Of a stretch of 64,000 nucleotides of DNA, positions 54,156 to 62,990 are shown one piece after another. A program made the position numbers and the translations under genes. The notes beneath the pieces are model-generated. The model saw only the letters and a program-made list of their open reading frames with translations. It did not search any database and was not told the origin of the DNA. Every line of letters starts with the position of its first letter. Position 1 is the stretch's first letter. Origin of the DNA: Bryobacterales bacterium (GTDB lineage Bacteria > Acidobacteriota > Terriglobia > Bryobacterales > Bryobacteraceae); contig JADZAF010000034.1 of the NCBI GenBank assembly GCA_020852755.1, positions 48,605 through 112,604 of the forward strand. The letters are read 5' to 3'.

Positions 54156-54936
54156 GCGGCTGCGGGGCCTGTTGATTACGGACCCGTTCATCGTGCTGGT
54201 CACCATCCTGATGGGCTCCCTCTCGCTGGCGGCCTCGCTGTTCGACCCCGGCGGGCGGAAACAGCACCGGCTGGCGCGGGCCTGGGGCCGCATGATCCTG
54301 TGGGGCGCGGGCATACGGGTGCGCGCGGAAGGCCTGGAGAAGATCGACCCGGGCCGCAATTACATCCTGATTTCGAATCACGCAAGTTATATGGACATCC
54401 CGGTGCTGCTCTCCTGCATTCCGGCGGAGCTGCGCTTCCTGGCCAAGAGCGAGCTTTTTTCGGTGCCGTTCATGGGCTGGCATCTCGGGCGCGCCGGCCA
54501 CGTTTCGGTGCCTTTGGAAGACCCGCGGGCGTCGCTGAAGACCTTGAGCGAGGCGGCCCGGGTGGTGCGCGACCAGGGCATCTCGATCCTGGTGTTTCCG
54601 GAAGCCGGGCGGCAGTTGGAGAGACTGGGCGAGTTCAAGGACGGGGCGGCCTACCTGGCCATCAAATCGGGCGTCCCGGTGATTCCCATGGGACTGGCCC
54701 GGATGCGCGAAGTGCTGCGCATGGACACCCTGCTGCCGGCCAGCGGCCGGGTGGAACTGCGGGTGGGCGACCCGATCGATACAGCCGGCTGGAGCCTGAA
54801 GGAACGCGATGCGCTCACCGCCCTGTTCCGGGAGAGGATCGCCGCGCTGCTGCCCGAGGAGGACGGCGGCACCCTGGACGCTCCGGCGGAGACTTACCGT
54901 TCCGCCAGCCAGGCCAGGAAGAGGCCGTCGGGCTGA
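54145..54936 (+). CDS. 1-acyl-glycerol-3-phosphate acyltransferase (PlsC-like)
   Basis: 263 aa. Makes phosphatidic acid from lysophosphatidic acid. N-terminal membrane segment about 13-35 (FIVLVTILMGSLSLAASLF), catalytic H79xxxxD84 (SNHASYMDI), then FPEAGRQ in place of the common FPEGTRS and PVIPMGL. Start inside folC gives translational coupling, and links lipid to fatty-acid synthesis (accD) in the same operon. 3' end overlaps the convergent methyltransferase gene by 43 bp. Confidence 0.92.
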   Translation: MSLKRLRGLLITDPFIVLVTILMGSLSLAASLFDPGGRKQHRLARAWGRMILWGAGIRVRAEGLEKIDPGRNYILISNHASYMDIPVLLSCIPAELRFLAKSELFSVPFMGWHLGRAGHVSVPLEDPRASLKTLSEAARVVRDQGISILVFPEAGRQLERLGEFKDGAAYLAIKSGVPVIPMGLARMREVLRMDTLLPASGRVELRVGDPIDTAGWSLKERDALTALFRERIAALLPEEDGGTLDAPAETYRSASQARKRPSG

Positions 54937-55526
54937 ACGTCTTCCCAATAAGAGATGGGCCGGCAGCTCACCTGGCGGCAGCGCTTCTTCAGCAGGCGTT
55001 CCAGTTCCCTGCGCCCGAACCATTTCTCCCAGGGCGGAGTTTCCAGGCGCCCGAACTGCTCCTTGTTCTTGTCGATGATCACCAGACGGCCGCCCGGCTT
55101 CAGCACCCGGCACATTTCGTCGACGGCCTTTTCGATCTCGACCGCATGTTCCAGGCTCTCGGTGGCGTAGGCGGCGTCGAAACAGGCAGAGCGGAACGGC
55201 AGCTCGGTCATGGAGCCCGCGACCGCGCCGATGCCGGCGGGCACGAATTTCAGCATCGCCTCGGATATGTCCAGCCCGCAGAGCCGGGCGCGGGGGTGCC
55301 GCTCCCGCAGCACGCGCGCGAAGCGCCCCTTCCCGCAGCCCACGTCGAGAACCCGCTTGCCGGCCAGGTCGCCGAAGTAGTCCAGGATCAGGCGGACATG
55401 GTAGATGCGTGGATCGATGCTGGAAGGGAAATGCTCCTCGTCGCGGGAGGCCTCGTCGAAGGAGCGCCGGATGCGATCGCGAAGATCGGCGGTCAGACGC
55501 TCCTTGCGGCGGAAAAGAAATCGCAC
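54894..55526 (-). CDS. Class I SAM-dependent methyltransferase
   Basis: 210 aa from GTG 55526; the longer in-frame start at 55670 would run back into the phosphofructokinase gene. Motif I VLDVGCGKGRFARVL, motif II GLDISEAML, then ATESLEHAVEIEKAVDEM and LKPGGRLVIIDKNKEQFG, as in UbiE/COQ5-like enzymes. Substrate unknown. It starts 11 bp after the phosphofructokinase stop on the same strand, so probably co-transcribed with it. Confidence 0.88.
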   Translation of the reverse strand: MRFLFRRKERLTADLRDRIRRSFDEASRDEEHFPSSIDPRIYHVRLILDYFGDLAGKRVLDVGCGKGRFARVLRERHPRARLCGLDISEAMLKFVPAGIGAVAGSMTELPFRSACFDAAYATESLEHAVEIEKAVDEMCRVLKPGGRLVIIDKNKEQFGRLETPPWEKWFGRRELERLLKKRCRQVSCRPISYWEDVQPDGLFLAWLAER

Positions 55527-55536
55527 GGCAACCCCA

Positions 55537-56709
55537 TCAGGCGCGGGTGAGGAAGATGGGCAGGCCGCGCTTGTTGATGTAATTGGGCCGGTAGCGCTCC
55601 GTGTTGTACATGGTGGCCACGTCGACTTTGCGCGGGCCGAGCTTGGGATCGGGGATGGGCGCGACGGCATAGCGGCCTTCGGAAACCGCCATCATGACGC
55701 CGCTCTCGTCCGCTTCGATGCAGTCCACCGCCATGGCGGCGAAGGTGGTGGCGATCATCTTGTCGGTGGCGTCCGGGCTGCCGCCGCGCAGGTCGTAGGT
55801 CAGGTCGCTGACGATGGTTTCCTCGCCGGTGTGCCGCTTGATCTCCGCGCTCAGCGCCTCGCCCACGTTGACCTTCTTGCGGTGGCCGAAGGCGTCCGCT
55901 TCGCCGTACTCCTGCGTCTCATAGCCCTCCCACTGCGCGCCCTCGGAGAGGACCACCAGGGAGTAATTGCTGGGGTTATTGCGCTTGTCCGTGATCAGCA
56001 GGTCGATGAGTTTTTCCAGGTCGAAGCGGTACTCGGGGATGCAGCAGCGCATGGAGGCGACGTAGGCGGTGTAGAGCGCCGTGTAGCCCGCATCGCGCCC
56101 GAAGATACGGAAGATGCCGATGCGCTCGTGGGAGCCGACCGTGGTGCGCTGCCGCTCGATGGCCTCCGTGGCCCGGGTGATGGCGGTGGAGAAACCAATG
56201 CAGTACTCGGTGTTGCGCACGTCATTGTCCATCGTTTTGGGAATGGCGATGGTCTTGACGCCCTCCCTATCCAGACGCGCCGCGTAGCTCAGGGTGTCGT
56301 CGCCGCCGATGGCCACCAGCCAGTCCAGCTGCAGGCGCTGAATGTTGTCGAGCACCTGGCTGGTGATATCGAAGACCACCGAGCCTTTCGATTCCGCCTG
56401 GGGAAAGGAGCGGCCCTGCAGATGGGGCGGCAGCTTCTTCATCTTGGCGGGATTGGTGCGCGAGCTGTGCAGGTAGGTTCCTCCGGTGCGGTCGATGGTG
56501 CGGGTGTTGACCCGGTCGAGATTCAGGATGTAGCGGGCGCGGCTGGCCGGATCGTCCAGATCCACGTGCGTCAGCCCTTCCCATCCGCGCCGGATGCCGA
56601 CCACGTCGCAGCCGATCTCGCTGCCGCGGTAGACCACGCTCTTGATCACCGAATTCAGGCCCGGGACATCGCCGCCGCCGGTAAGGATACCAATCCGCTT
56701 ATGTGCCAT
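55537..56709 (-). CDS. 6-phosphofructokinase, probably PPi-dependent
   Basis: 390 aa; AGGAGA before the ATG. Catalyses F6P to F1,6BP. Two residues that separate phosphoryl donors are readable: GGDD at 135-138 (Asp where ATP enzymes have Gly) and PKTMDND at 157-163 (Lys where ATP enzymes have Gly). Both are the PPi type. Other motifs: GGGDVPGLNSVI and FGRDAGYTAL. A minus-strand TATAAT (56808-56803) gives a leader of about 85 nt. Confidence 0.93.
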   Translation of the reverse strand: MAHKRIGILTGGGDVPGLNSVIKSVVYRGSEIGCDVVGIRRGWEGLTHVDLDDPASRARYILNLDRVNTRTIDRTGGTYLHSSRTNPAKMKKLPPHLQGRSFPQAESKGSVVFDITSQVLDNIQRLQLDWLVAIGGDDTLSYAARLDREGVKTIAIPKTMDNDVRNTEYCIGFSTAITRATEAIERQRTTVGSHERIGIFRIFGRDAGYTALYTAYVASMRCCIPEYRFDLEKLIDLLITDKRNNPSNYSLVVLSEGAQWEGYETQEYGEADAFGHRKKVNVGEALSAEIKRHTGEETIVSDLTYDLRGGSPDATDKMIATTFAAMAVDCIEADESGVMMAVSEGRYAVAPIPDPKLGPRKVDVATMYNTERYRPNYINKRGLPIFLTRA

Positions 56710-56802
56710 ATATTCTCCTATGAGTTCTGGGGCCGGTTTGCTCGCGCCGTCGTGGAGGTGCTCCCGGGTTCGGCAAGCGCCGGTTTCAGGGTTCGAACTT
56801 CC

Positions 56803-56808
56803 ATTATA
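56803..56808 (-). promoter_or_regulatory. TATAAT -10 element of the phosphofructokinase gene
   Basis: Perfect minus-strand TATAAT in CTTCTATAATGG; no convincing -35 at 17 nt. Leader of about 85 nt to ATG 56709. Confidence 0.5.
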
Positions 56809-56841
56809 GAAGCAGGCGCCGTTGCGGCGCTGTGGGCATGA

Positions 56842-56862
56842 AACGCTCCTTACGGTCGCGGT
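56842..56862 (+). repeat. REP-like copy abutting the isomerase-like gene stop
   Basis: AACGCTCCTTACGGTCGCGG followed by T: a single forward member of the dispersed repeat, ending at the base before the stop codon of the minus-strand gene. Confidence 0.65.
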
Positions 56863-58188
56863 TCAGCAGCTCTCGATGCCGGCGAACCGGCAGAGGCGGC
56901 CGAGTTCCCGGGTCAAGTCGCCATAGGCCAGGACGAGGTGATGCTCCACTCCCTGGCCCATCATTTCATCCAGAAACGTCGACGCGGAGGGCGCCGGGCG
57001 CACGGTGGCCACGCTGCCCCGCACCCCTGAGGTGGGCAGCGCCTCGCCGCGCCGGACGAACAGCCGCAGCCCGCCGTTCTCCGGCCGCATCAGTTTCGCC
57101 AGGGTGACCGGGCCGGGCCTGAACCCGAACTCGAGCGTCACTCCGGTCGCCGTGCGCATATGAGTGCGAAGCTGCGCCTGGCGCGGATCGGCGGCCAGCG
57201 ACAGCGCCGCCGAGCCGCAGTGCGCCAACTGCACCGCGTCCTCCTCTTCCAGGTAGCCGGTGACGTCGAAGGAGTAGACCGGGGCGCCGGCCAACCGGTT
57301 CATCAGGAAAGCCGTGATCAGGGCGGGCAGATCGATCTCGCAGGTGCTGGGCACGCCGGCTTCCGCCATGCAGGCATGGGTCAGGCAGACCGTGGTCTTG
57401 TGCTGGTCGCGCAGTTCCGGCCAGCAGCGCACGCAATAGCCGTCCAGGCGGTGCCGGTCCACCAGTTCCTTCATTCCCAGGTACATTTTCAAGCTGCGGA
57501 CGAGCTGCTCCTGGCCGGGACCGTTCACCGCGCCCACCCTGGCGCTCAGTTCGCGAGCGAGTTGCGCGGCCTCGTTTTCCGAAGCCGATTCCGCGGCGCC
57601 GAGCAGGGCGCTCAGCTCCAACTGGACGGTAGCCGGACCCAACAGGCGCTGGATCTCGGTCTCGTCTGCGCTCACATCCATCATGCCCGGACAGGGACGG
57701 CCCACCAGTCCGAAGCGAGCCCGCCGCAGCGCGCGCAGGACGGCCGCCGCCCGGGCCGCCCCGGCCGCTTCCCCCACCTTCTCCTCGGTTACCGGCCCGA
57801 TCATGTGCGCGTATGCCTTGCCCATACGGTGCAGGTTGGCGGCGGTGGCGGTCACCCCGCTCATGGGCGAGGGCATGGGGATGTCGCGGTCCAGGTAGGG
57901 CAGGGCCCACAGCAGCAGCGGCAGATCCCCGAGTTCCCGGGCCAGGGCCAGGGTGATATCCTCCGCCACCCACGTGCAGAAGAACAGGAGGGCCAGGTCC
58001 ACGTTGTTCCTCTTGAGCAGGGCGGCGATCTCCAGGGCGTCCAGCGAGGTCCGCGGCACCTCCGCCCGGATCACATCGCAGCCTGCCGCCTCCAGGCCGG
58101 CCAGGGCCGCATCGCGGTGCCGGACCACGGCGGGCAGATCGTAAATCGGGTGAACGCAGGTGACGAAGCCGATACGAGGGCGCTGCAT
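56863..58188 (-). CDS. L-fucose/L-arabinose isomerase-like protein
   Basis: 441 aa from ATG 58188. N-terminus RIGFVTCVHPIYDLPAV and the NVDLALLFFCTWVAEDI region match the Rossmann-like N-domain of fucose/arabinose isomerase family proteins. The central KMYLGMKELVDRHRLDGYCV then RCWPEL and CEIDLPALITAFLMNRLAG follow the same pattern, with E/D candidates for the Mn site and C-terminal GVEHHLVLAYGD. Assignment to a given sugar is not possible. No ribosome site; TAGAAT ends 7 nt before the ATG. Divergent from a Gfo/Idh/MocA gene, suggesting joint sugar catabolism. Confidence 0.8.
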   Translation of the reverse strand: MQRPRIGFVTCVHPIYDLPAVVRHRDAALAGLEAAGCDVIRAEVPRTSLDALEIAALLKRNNVDLALLFFCTWVAEDITLALARELGDLPLLLWALPYLDRDIPMPSPMSGVTATAANLHRMGKAYAHMIGPVTEEKVGEAAGAARAAAVLRALRRARFGLVGRPCPGMMDVSADETEIQRLLGPATVQLELSALLGAAESASENEAAQLARELSARVGAVNGPGQEQLVRSLKMYLGMKELVDRHRLDGYCVRCWPELRDQHKTTVCLTHACMAEAGVPSTCEIDLPALITAFLMNRLAGAPVYSFDVTGYLEEEDAVQLAHCGSAALSLAADPRQAQLRTHMRTATGVTLEFGFRPGPVTLAKLMRPENGGLRLFVRRGEALPTSGVRGSVATVRPAPSASTFLDEMMGQGVEHHLVLAYGDLTRELGRLCRFAGIESC

Positions 58189-58195
58189 GAGTACA

Positions 58196-58201
58196 ATTCT
58201 A
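58196..58201 (-). promoter_or_regulatory. TAGAAT -10 element, leaderless geometry
   Basis: Minus-strand TAGAAT, 7 nt from ATG 58188: the same geometry as at ligA. No Shine-Dalgarno intervenes. Confidence 0.55.
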
Positions 58202-58226
58202 ACGGGCCGCGGAGGATGGAAAAGGA

Positions 58227-58232
58227 TATACT
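58227..58232 (+). promoter_or_regulatory. TATACT -10 element of the oxidoreductase gene
   Basis: Plus-strand TATACT lies about 25 bp from the divergent -10 at 58196 and predicts a leader of about 90 nt to ATG 58330, which has a full AAAGGAGGT ribosome site. Confidence 0.45.
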
Positions 58233-58329
58233 GCTCGGACGGAATCCGCAGGGGCAAGGCGCTGCTGCAGGTGCGGCCCGCCGCCCCGGGGGAGCTCGAA
58301 GTGATTTTCCAGTAAAGGAGGTCAAAGCC

Positions 58330-59673
58330 ATGGCAGCCAACCGGAGGGAGTTCATGAGAGCGGCCGCGGTATCGGCGCCGGCCGTGCGGGCGGCGCTGGG
58401 CGCCAACGATCAGGTGAATGTCGCGGTGGTCGGTTTTCACGGGCGCGGCCGGTCGCACATCAACGCCTTCGCGCGCATGCCCAACGTGCGCGTGGCGGCG
58501 CTCTGCGATGCCGACGAGCGCCTGTTCCCGGACGCGGTGGCGGCGGTCGAGAAGCTGGCCGGATACCGTCCCGCCACCGAACCCGACATACGCCGCCTGC
58601 TGGAGCGCAAGGACATCGACGCCGTCTCGATCGCGACGCCCGACTACTGGCACGCCCTGATGACCATCTGGGCCTGCCAGGCGGGCAAGGACGTGTACGT
58701 CGAGAAGCCGGTCTCGTTCACCGTGCTGGAGGGCCGCCGGATGGTGGAGGCCGCGCGCAAGTACAAGCGCATCGTGCAGGCGGGACAGAACATGCGCAGC
58801 GACGGCCGGGTGCGGGCCGTGGTGCGCCTGCTGAACGAAGGCCGGCTGGGCAAGGTCTACCGCGCCCGGGTGGACATGACCAAACCGCGCGGCAGTATCG
58901 GGCGGGCCAAGGAATCGTCGATCCCGGCCGGGGTCAACTGGGACCTCTTCCTCGGTCCCAGCCGCTACCAGCCCTTCAACGTCAATCGCTTCCACTACGG
59001 CTGGCACTTCTTCTGGGACACTTCGACCACCGACGTGGGCAACTCCGGCGTCCACAACCTCGACCTGGCCCGCTGGGGCATGGGCCGGAAAGAGCATCCC
59101 GTGAAAGTGCATTCCACGGGCGGTGTCTATGTGTGGGACTCGGACCAGGAGACGCCCAACTACCAGACCGGGACGCTGGAGTATGCCGACGGGGCCATCA
59201 TCGACTTTCACGTGACCAACCTCTACGCGCCGCCCTCGCGCAGTTGGAACACCTTCTACACCACCGAGGGATATGTGACGGCGGAGAACAAGTGGAAGGC
59301 GGTCCGCGGCGTCTTCCGGCCGCGCAGCCGTGCGCCCGAAGTGACCCCGGCGGGCGTCTCCGAGCGGGTGACCAACGCCAGCTTCCCCGAGGCGGTCTAT
59401 GAGGACCTGCCGCCCTTCGAGGACGAGCAGACCGTGAGTCACTTCGAGAACTTCATCCAGTGCGTGCGCTCGCGGCGGGTGGAGGATCTCTACTGCGACA
59501 TCCTGGACGGGCATCTCTCCGCCACGCTGTGCCACATCGGGAACATCTCTTACAAGCTGGGGAGAAAGCTGACCTTCGATCCGAAGACCGAAACGTTTCC
59601 GGGCGACAGGGAAGCTAACGCTCTGCTCACCCGCACGTACCGTGCGCCATACACGCTTCCGGAGAGGGTGTGA
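58330..59673 (+). CDS. Gfo/Idh/MocA family oxidoreductase
   Basis: 447 aa; AAAGGAGGTC precedes the ATG. N-terminal NRREFMRAAAVSAPAVRAAL is a twin-arginine-like signal. Rossmann NAD(P)-binding VAVVGFHGRGRSHINAF, hinge EKPVS with catalytic Lys, and the alpha/beta C-domain (GWHFFWDTSTTDVGNSGVHN then LDLARWGMGR). Family members oxidise or epimerise sugars and polyols. Divergent partner of the sugar isomerase-like gene. The 270 bp after it contain a possible 36-codon frame (59680-59790) and the blaI control region. Confidence 0.9.
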   Translation: MAANRREFMRAAAVSAPAVRAALGANDQVNVAVVGFHGRGRSHINAFARMPNVRVAALCDADERLFPDAVAAVEKLAGYRPATEPDIRRLLERKDIDAVSIATPDYWHALMTIWACQAGKDVYVEKPVSFTVLEGRRMVEAARKYKRIVQAGQNMRSDGRVRAVVRLLNEGRLGKVYRARVDMTKPRGSIGRAKESSIPAGVNWDLFLGPSRYQPFNVNRFHYGWHFFWDTSTTDVGNSGVHNLDLARWGMGRKEHPVKVHSTGGVYVWDSDQETPNYQTGTLEYADGAIIDFHVTNLYAPPSRSWNTFYTTEGYVTAENKWKAVRGVFRPRSRAPEVTPAGVSERVTNASFPEAVYEDLPPFEDEQTVSHFENFIQCVRSRRVEDLYCDILDGHLSATLCHIGNISYKLGRKLTFDPKTETFPGDREANALLTRTYRAPYTLPERV

Positions 59674-59857
59674 GTAAACGTGGGCAGCGTACACTGTCCG
59701 GAGATCTTCGCCAGGATCGCGTCTTACCTGCATGCTCGCGGTCTCACCCCCGATGAACGCACCGAACCCTGTACGAGCAAGGCGGCTTGAGCCGAAACTT
59801 CTTCGTTAACGGGTTGAAGACGCTGCCGCCGCGTTGTCACTCCCTCGGAGCCCATCC

Positions 59858-59925
59858 ATTAATTCTTTAATTTTTCCATTGACAGCCCCTCCAACCGGGC
59901 CTAGAATCGAACTATTAATTCTTTA
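59858..59925 (+). promoter_or_regulatory. blaI promoter flanked by duplicated operator-like sites
   Basis: TTGACA (59879-59884), 17-nt spacer, TAGAAT (59902-59907): a near-consensus sigma70 promoter. ATTAATTCTTTA occurs at 59858-59869 and again at 59914-59925, once on each side. The first copy extends to ATTAATTCTTTAAT with inverted arms ATTAA/TTAAT. These AT-rich sites stand out in GC-rich DNA and are the best operator candidates for the BlaI-type repressor encoded next. Confidence 0.8.
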
Positions 59926-59943
59926 GCGGAAAAAGGAGGCCCG

Positions 59944-60324
59944 GTGCCCCGAACCCGATCCGCCGGCCTGACCGACGCTGAACTGCGGCTGATGGAGGTC
60001 CTCTGGACCAAGGGAAGCGCCACCGTTTCCGGCGTCGTCGAGGCCCTGCCCAAGGACCCTCCCCTGGCTTACTCCACGGTGCTCACCACCCTGCGCATCC
60101 TCGAGCAGAAAGGCTACCTGGAGCACACCAAGGACGGACGGGCCTACGTCTACCGCCCCACGGTCGGGCGCGACGAAGAGCGTGAGAAAGCGGTCACCCG
60201 GCTGCTGGGGCGTTTCTTCGGCGGCTCGGCGGAACTGCTGATGCTGAGCCTGCTGGAGCGCGGCAAGGTGAGCGCCGGGGACCTGCAGCGCCTGCGGCAG
60301 CGCATCGCGCGGGAGGCAGAATGA
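59944..60324 (+). CDS. BlaI/MecI/CopY-family transcriptional repressor
   Basis: 126 aa, GTG start with AAAAAGGAGG four nt upstream. Winged-helix DNA-binding domain residues 8-75 (LTDAELRLMEVLWTKGSATV then SGVVEALPKD, AYSTVLTTLRILEQKGYLEH), C-terminal dimerisation helices with LLGRFFGGSAELLMLSLLER. In the classical pathway BlaR1 cleavage removes BlaI from operators. Its stop overlaps the blaR1-like start (ATGA). It probably represses its own operon through the two sites above. Confidence 0.95.
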   Translation: MPRTRSAGLTDAELRLMEVLWTKGSATVSGVVEALPKDPPLAYSTVLTTLRILEQKGYLEHTKDGRAYVYRPTVGRDEEREKAVTRLLGRFFGGSAELLMLSLLERGKVSAGDLQRLRQRIAREAE

Positions 60325-62990
60325 ACGCGCTCCTGGCTGCCCTGGTCAACGGCTGGATTGCCGGGGCCCTGCTCACGGCCGCGGTCTGGCTGGTTTTGCG
60401 TATGGTTCCGCCCAGCTGGCTGAACGCGGCCACCCGCTACATCCTATGGTGGGCGGTTCTGGCGGCCGTGATCGGGCTGCCTGCATGGTACCTGCCGGAA
60501 CGCCGTCCGGCCGCGATCATGGCGGCGCCGGTCCCGCTCGCCCGCCGGCCTGACGGCTTCCAGGCGTCCGCACACCCGCCCGTCCGCCGGACGGCGGCCA
60601 TTCCGAAGGCAGCCCCGCGAGCCGGCCGGACCGTGGCGCAACCCGCTCCGCAGCCGGTCCTGCCGCAACCCGTACTGCCGCAGCCCGTCCGGACCGTGGG
60701 GCCGCCCCCGCGGTTCACTTTTCCCCTCGCCGTCGCCGCAGGGGACTGGCCCAAATGGCTTCTCGGGGCCTGGCTGCTGCTGAGCGCACTGCTGCTCCTG
60801 CGGCTGGCGGCCAGCTGGGTGCTGCTGGCGCTGCGCAGCCGCCAGGCCAGCGATCCGCCGGAACCCCTCCGTTCCCAGGCGGAATCCTGGCTCGCCCTGT
60901 GCGGTCGCCGCCGCATACGCCTGGCCGTCTCGCGCCAGATCGGCGTGCCCGTGGCGGTGGGCCCGTGGCGCCCATCCGTTCTCATCCCCGCGCGTCTCCT
61001 GGAGACCCTGGAACCCGGCGAATTGGAGCAGGTGATCCTGCACGAAGTTGCGCACCTGGCCCGGCGCGACGATTACGCCCTGGTGGCGCAGCGCGTTGTG
61101 GAGGCCCTGTTCGCCCCGCATCCGGTGGTCCGCTGGATCACCCGGCGCATGGAACTGGAGCGCGAGACCGCCTGCGACGACCTGGTGATCGCGGCCCTGG
61201 GCCGCCCGCGCTCCTACGCCACCTGCCTGACGCGCGTGGCCGAGTTGAGCCAGGCGCCCGCTTCCCCGCTCATGGTGGCCGCCGCCGGTGGGCGCTCCCA
61301 TTTCGTGCAGCGGGTGGAGCGGCTCCTGGACCGCACCCGCCACACCGGAACGCGCCTTCTCCGGGCACGGCTGGCGACCGCGGCGCTCGCGCTGGCCGTA
61401 CTGGCCTGGACCGCCGGCAAGGCTCCCGCGCTGGTGGCTTTCACCACGCCGCCTCCCCCGCGGCTGCAGGCGGCTCCGGTTGCGCGGATCCCGGCGGCCC
61501 TCCCGCCGGCCAGCCGGCCCCCGGCGGCCGAAACGTTCGATTTCGAAGGCGCGGTGGTGGACGACGCCACCAGCGCGCCGCTGGCTTCCGCCGGGTTGAA
61601 ATTCCACAAGGCCGGCCAGTACGAGCTGGCGGCGGACCTGGAAACCGACCGTGCCGGCCGCGCGCAGGCGGCCGGCCTCGCGCCCGGCGAATACCGGGTC
61701 GAGATTTCCAAGCCGAACTACGTCACCGCCACGCTGCCGCTCAACGTCCCGGCCTCGGGTCTGCTGGTGCGCCTGGTGCGGTACGGGGTCATCGGCGGCA
61801 CGGTGCGGAACCAGGAAGGCCAGCCGGTTCCCGGCCGGCTCCTGCTCACCGGAGGGGCCACCGGCGGAAGAGCGCGGGTCAGCGTGCTGGTGAAGCGGCC
61901 GGGCCGCGAGGAGTTCGAGACTTTCCGCGAGGCCACGGTGGATGACAACGGCAGCTACCGGGTGCACGACCTGCCGCCCGGCCAGTATGCGGTGGGGCTG
62001 TGGTATTCCGGCCTGCGCGACGGCTCCGGGATGCAGCTCTATCCCGACAACGCCAGCCCGCGTTTCTTCAGCGTGGCGGGCGGCGAGGAGTACGGCAGCG
62101 TCGATTTCGCGATCGCGCCGCGCCCGGCCTCCCGGGTGAGCGGCAGGGTGGCGCTGCCCAAGCCGGACGACCGGTTCGCCCTCGCCTTGGGCCTTCCCGA
62201 GCAGCCCGCGCTGCCGGTGGGAGTCGCCACCACCGAACCCGGCGGCAGCTTCCGGTTTGAAAAGGTGCCGCCCGGCGTGTACGACCTGTTTGTCTCGGGT
62301 CCCATACGGGGCTACGGCGCCTTCGAGTGGATGCTGGACGAGAAGCCGCTCTTCGGACGCACGCGCGTGCAGGTGACCTCGGGCGATGTCGAGGGGATTG
62401 ACGTGCCGGTGGGGCCGGGCCGGTCCATCGGCGTGGTGCTGCGCCCGCATGGCGGCGCGCGGGCGCGCGGCTGCCCGCAGAGCGCCCGGGTGACGTTGCG
62501 GTCCATCGAACCTTGGGGCGCCATGCTCACCTCGCAGGCGCAGGCGAGCTTCGACGCCGAGCAGAAGGTTGGGAACCTGGCGCCCGGGCGCTACCGGGTC
62601 ACGGCCTCCGGCCTCGGCGAGGGCTGTTATGCCGCGAACGAGCCGGTGGTGGACCTGGGTGGGGATGCGGCGGGACCGGTGGCCGTGGAACTGGCGGCAG
62701 CCGGGTCGGTCGAAGGCCTGCTGCGCGGCAGTGCGGCCGCGGCCTCGGTCGTGGTGCTGCTGGATGCGGTGTCGGACAACGCGCAGGCGCGCCTGGCGCT
62801 TCCCTCCGCCGAGGGCCGTTTCCGTTTCGAAGGACTGCGGCCGGGCCGCTACCGCATCGCCGCGCAGCCCGCGGGCACGGCGGCGAAAGCGCGCTGGGTG
62901 GCGGATGTCCCCCGGATGAAGGAAGTGGTGGTTCCCGGCGGAGCCGCCGCAAGCGTGGAGTTGACGGCGCCGGAGAGAGGAGAGCCGTGA
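60321..62990 (+). CDS. BlaR1-like M56 metallopeptidase with carboxypeptidase-regulatory-type sensor region
   Basis: 889 aa. Membrane helices about 7-27, 38-57, 143-168 and 345-362. The M56 zinc-protease site is H241EVAH245 (ILHEVAHLARRDD) with the downstream Glu in RMELERETACDD. A Pro-rich periplasmic segment has three LPQPV units around residues 113-127. After the last helix, residues about 400-889 are four or five beta-sandwich domains of the carboxypeptidase-regulatory type (FEGAVVDDATSAPLASAGLK, GQPVPGRLLLTGG, LPPGQYAVGLWY, LRPGRYRIAAQPAG). Classical BlaR1 has a penicillin-binding sensor there; none is present, and no SxxK/SxN/KTG set is seen. Confidence 0.9.
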   Translation: MNALLAALVNGWIAGALLTAAVWLVLRMVPPSWLNAATRYILWWAVLAAVIGLPAWYLPERRPAAIMAAPVPLARRPDGFQASAHPPVRRTAAIPKAAPRAGRTVAQPAPQPVLPQPVLPQPVRTVGPPPRFTFPLAVAAGDWPKWLLGAWLLLSALLLLRLAASWVLLALRSRQASDPPEPLRSQAESWLALCGRRRIRLAVSRQIGVPVAVGPWRPSVLIPARLLETLEPGELEQVILHEVAHLARRDDYALVAQRVVEALFAPHPVVRWITRRMELERETACDDLVIAALGRPRSYATCLTRVAELSQAPASPLMVAAAGGRSHFVQRVERLLDRTRHTGTRLLRARLATAALALAVLAWTAGKAPALVAFTTPPPPRLQAAPVARIPAALPPASRPPAAETFDFEGAVVDDATSAPLASAGLKFHKAGQYELAADLETDRAGRAQAAGLAPGEYRVEISKPNYVTATLPLNVPASGLLVRLVRYGVIGGTVRNQEGQPVPGRLLLTGGATGGRARVSVLVKRPGREEFETFREATVDDNGSYRVHDLPPGQYAVGLWYSGLRDGSGMQLYPDNASPRFFSVAGGEEYGSVDFAIAPRPASRVSGRVALPKPDDRFALALGLPEQPALPVGVATTEPGGSFRFEKVPPGVYDLFVSGPIRGYGAFEWMLDEKPLFGRTRVQVTSGDVEGIDVPVGPGRSIGVVLRPHGGARARGCPQSARVTLRSIEPWGAMLTSQAQASFDAEQKVGNLAPGRYRVTASGLGEGCYAANEPVVDLGGDAAGPVAVELAAAGSVEGLLRGSAAAASVVVLLDAVSDNAQARLALPSAEGRFRFEGLRPGRYRIAAQPAGTAAKARWVADVPRMKEVVVPGGAAASVELTAPERGEP

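Noticed and set aside
56863..59733. Minus-strand frame of 956 codons running through the isomerase-like gene and the Gfo/Idh/MocA gene
   Set aside because: Only 56863-58188 matches a protein family; the rest is antisense to a gene with a ribosome site and motifs, and is a GC-bias artefact.
59680..59790. 36-aa ORF starting at GTG (EIFARIASYLHARGLTPDER)
   Set aside because: Plausible composition but no ribosome site, no family and too short to support.
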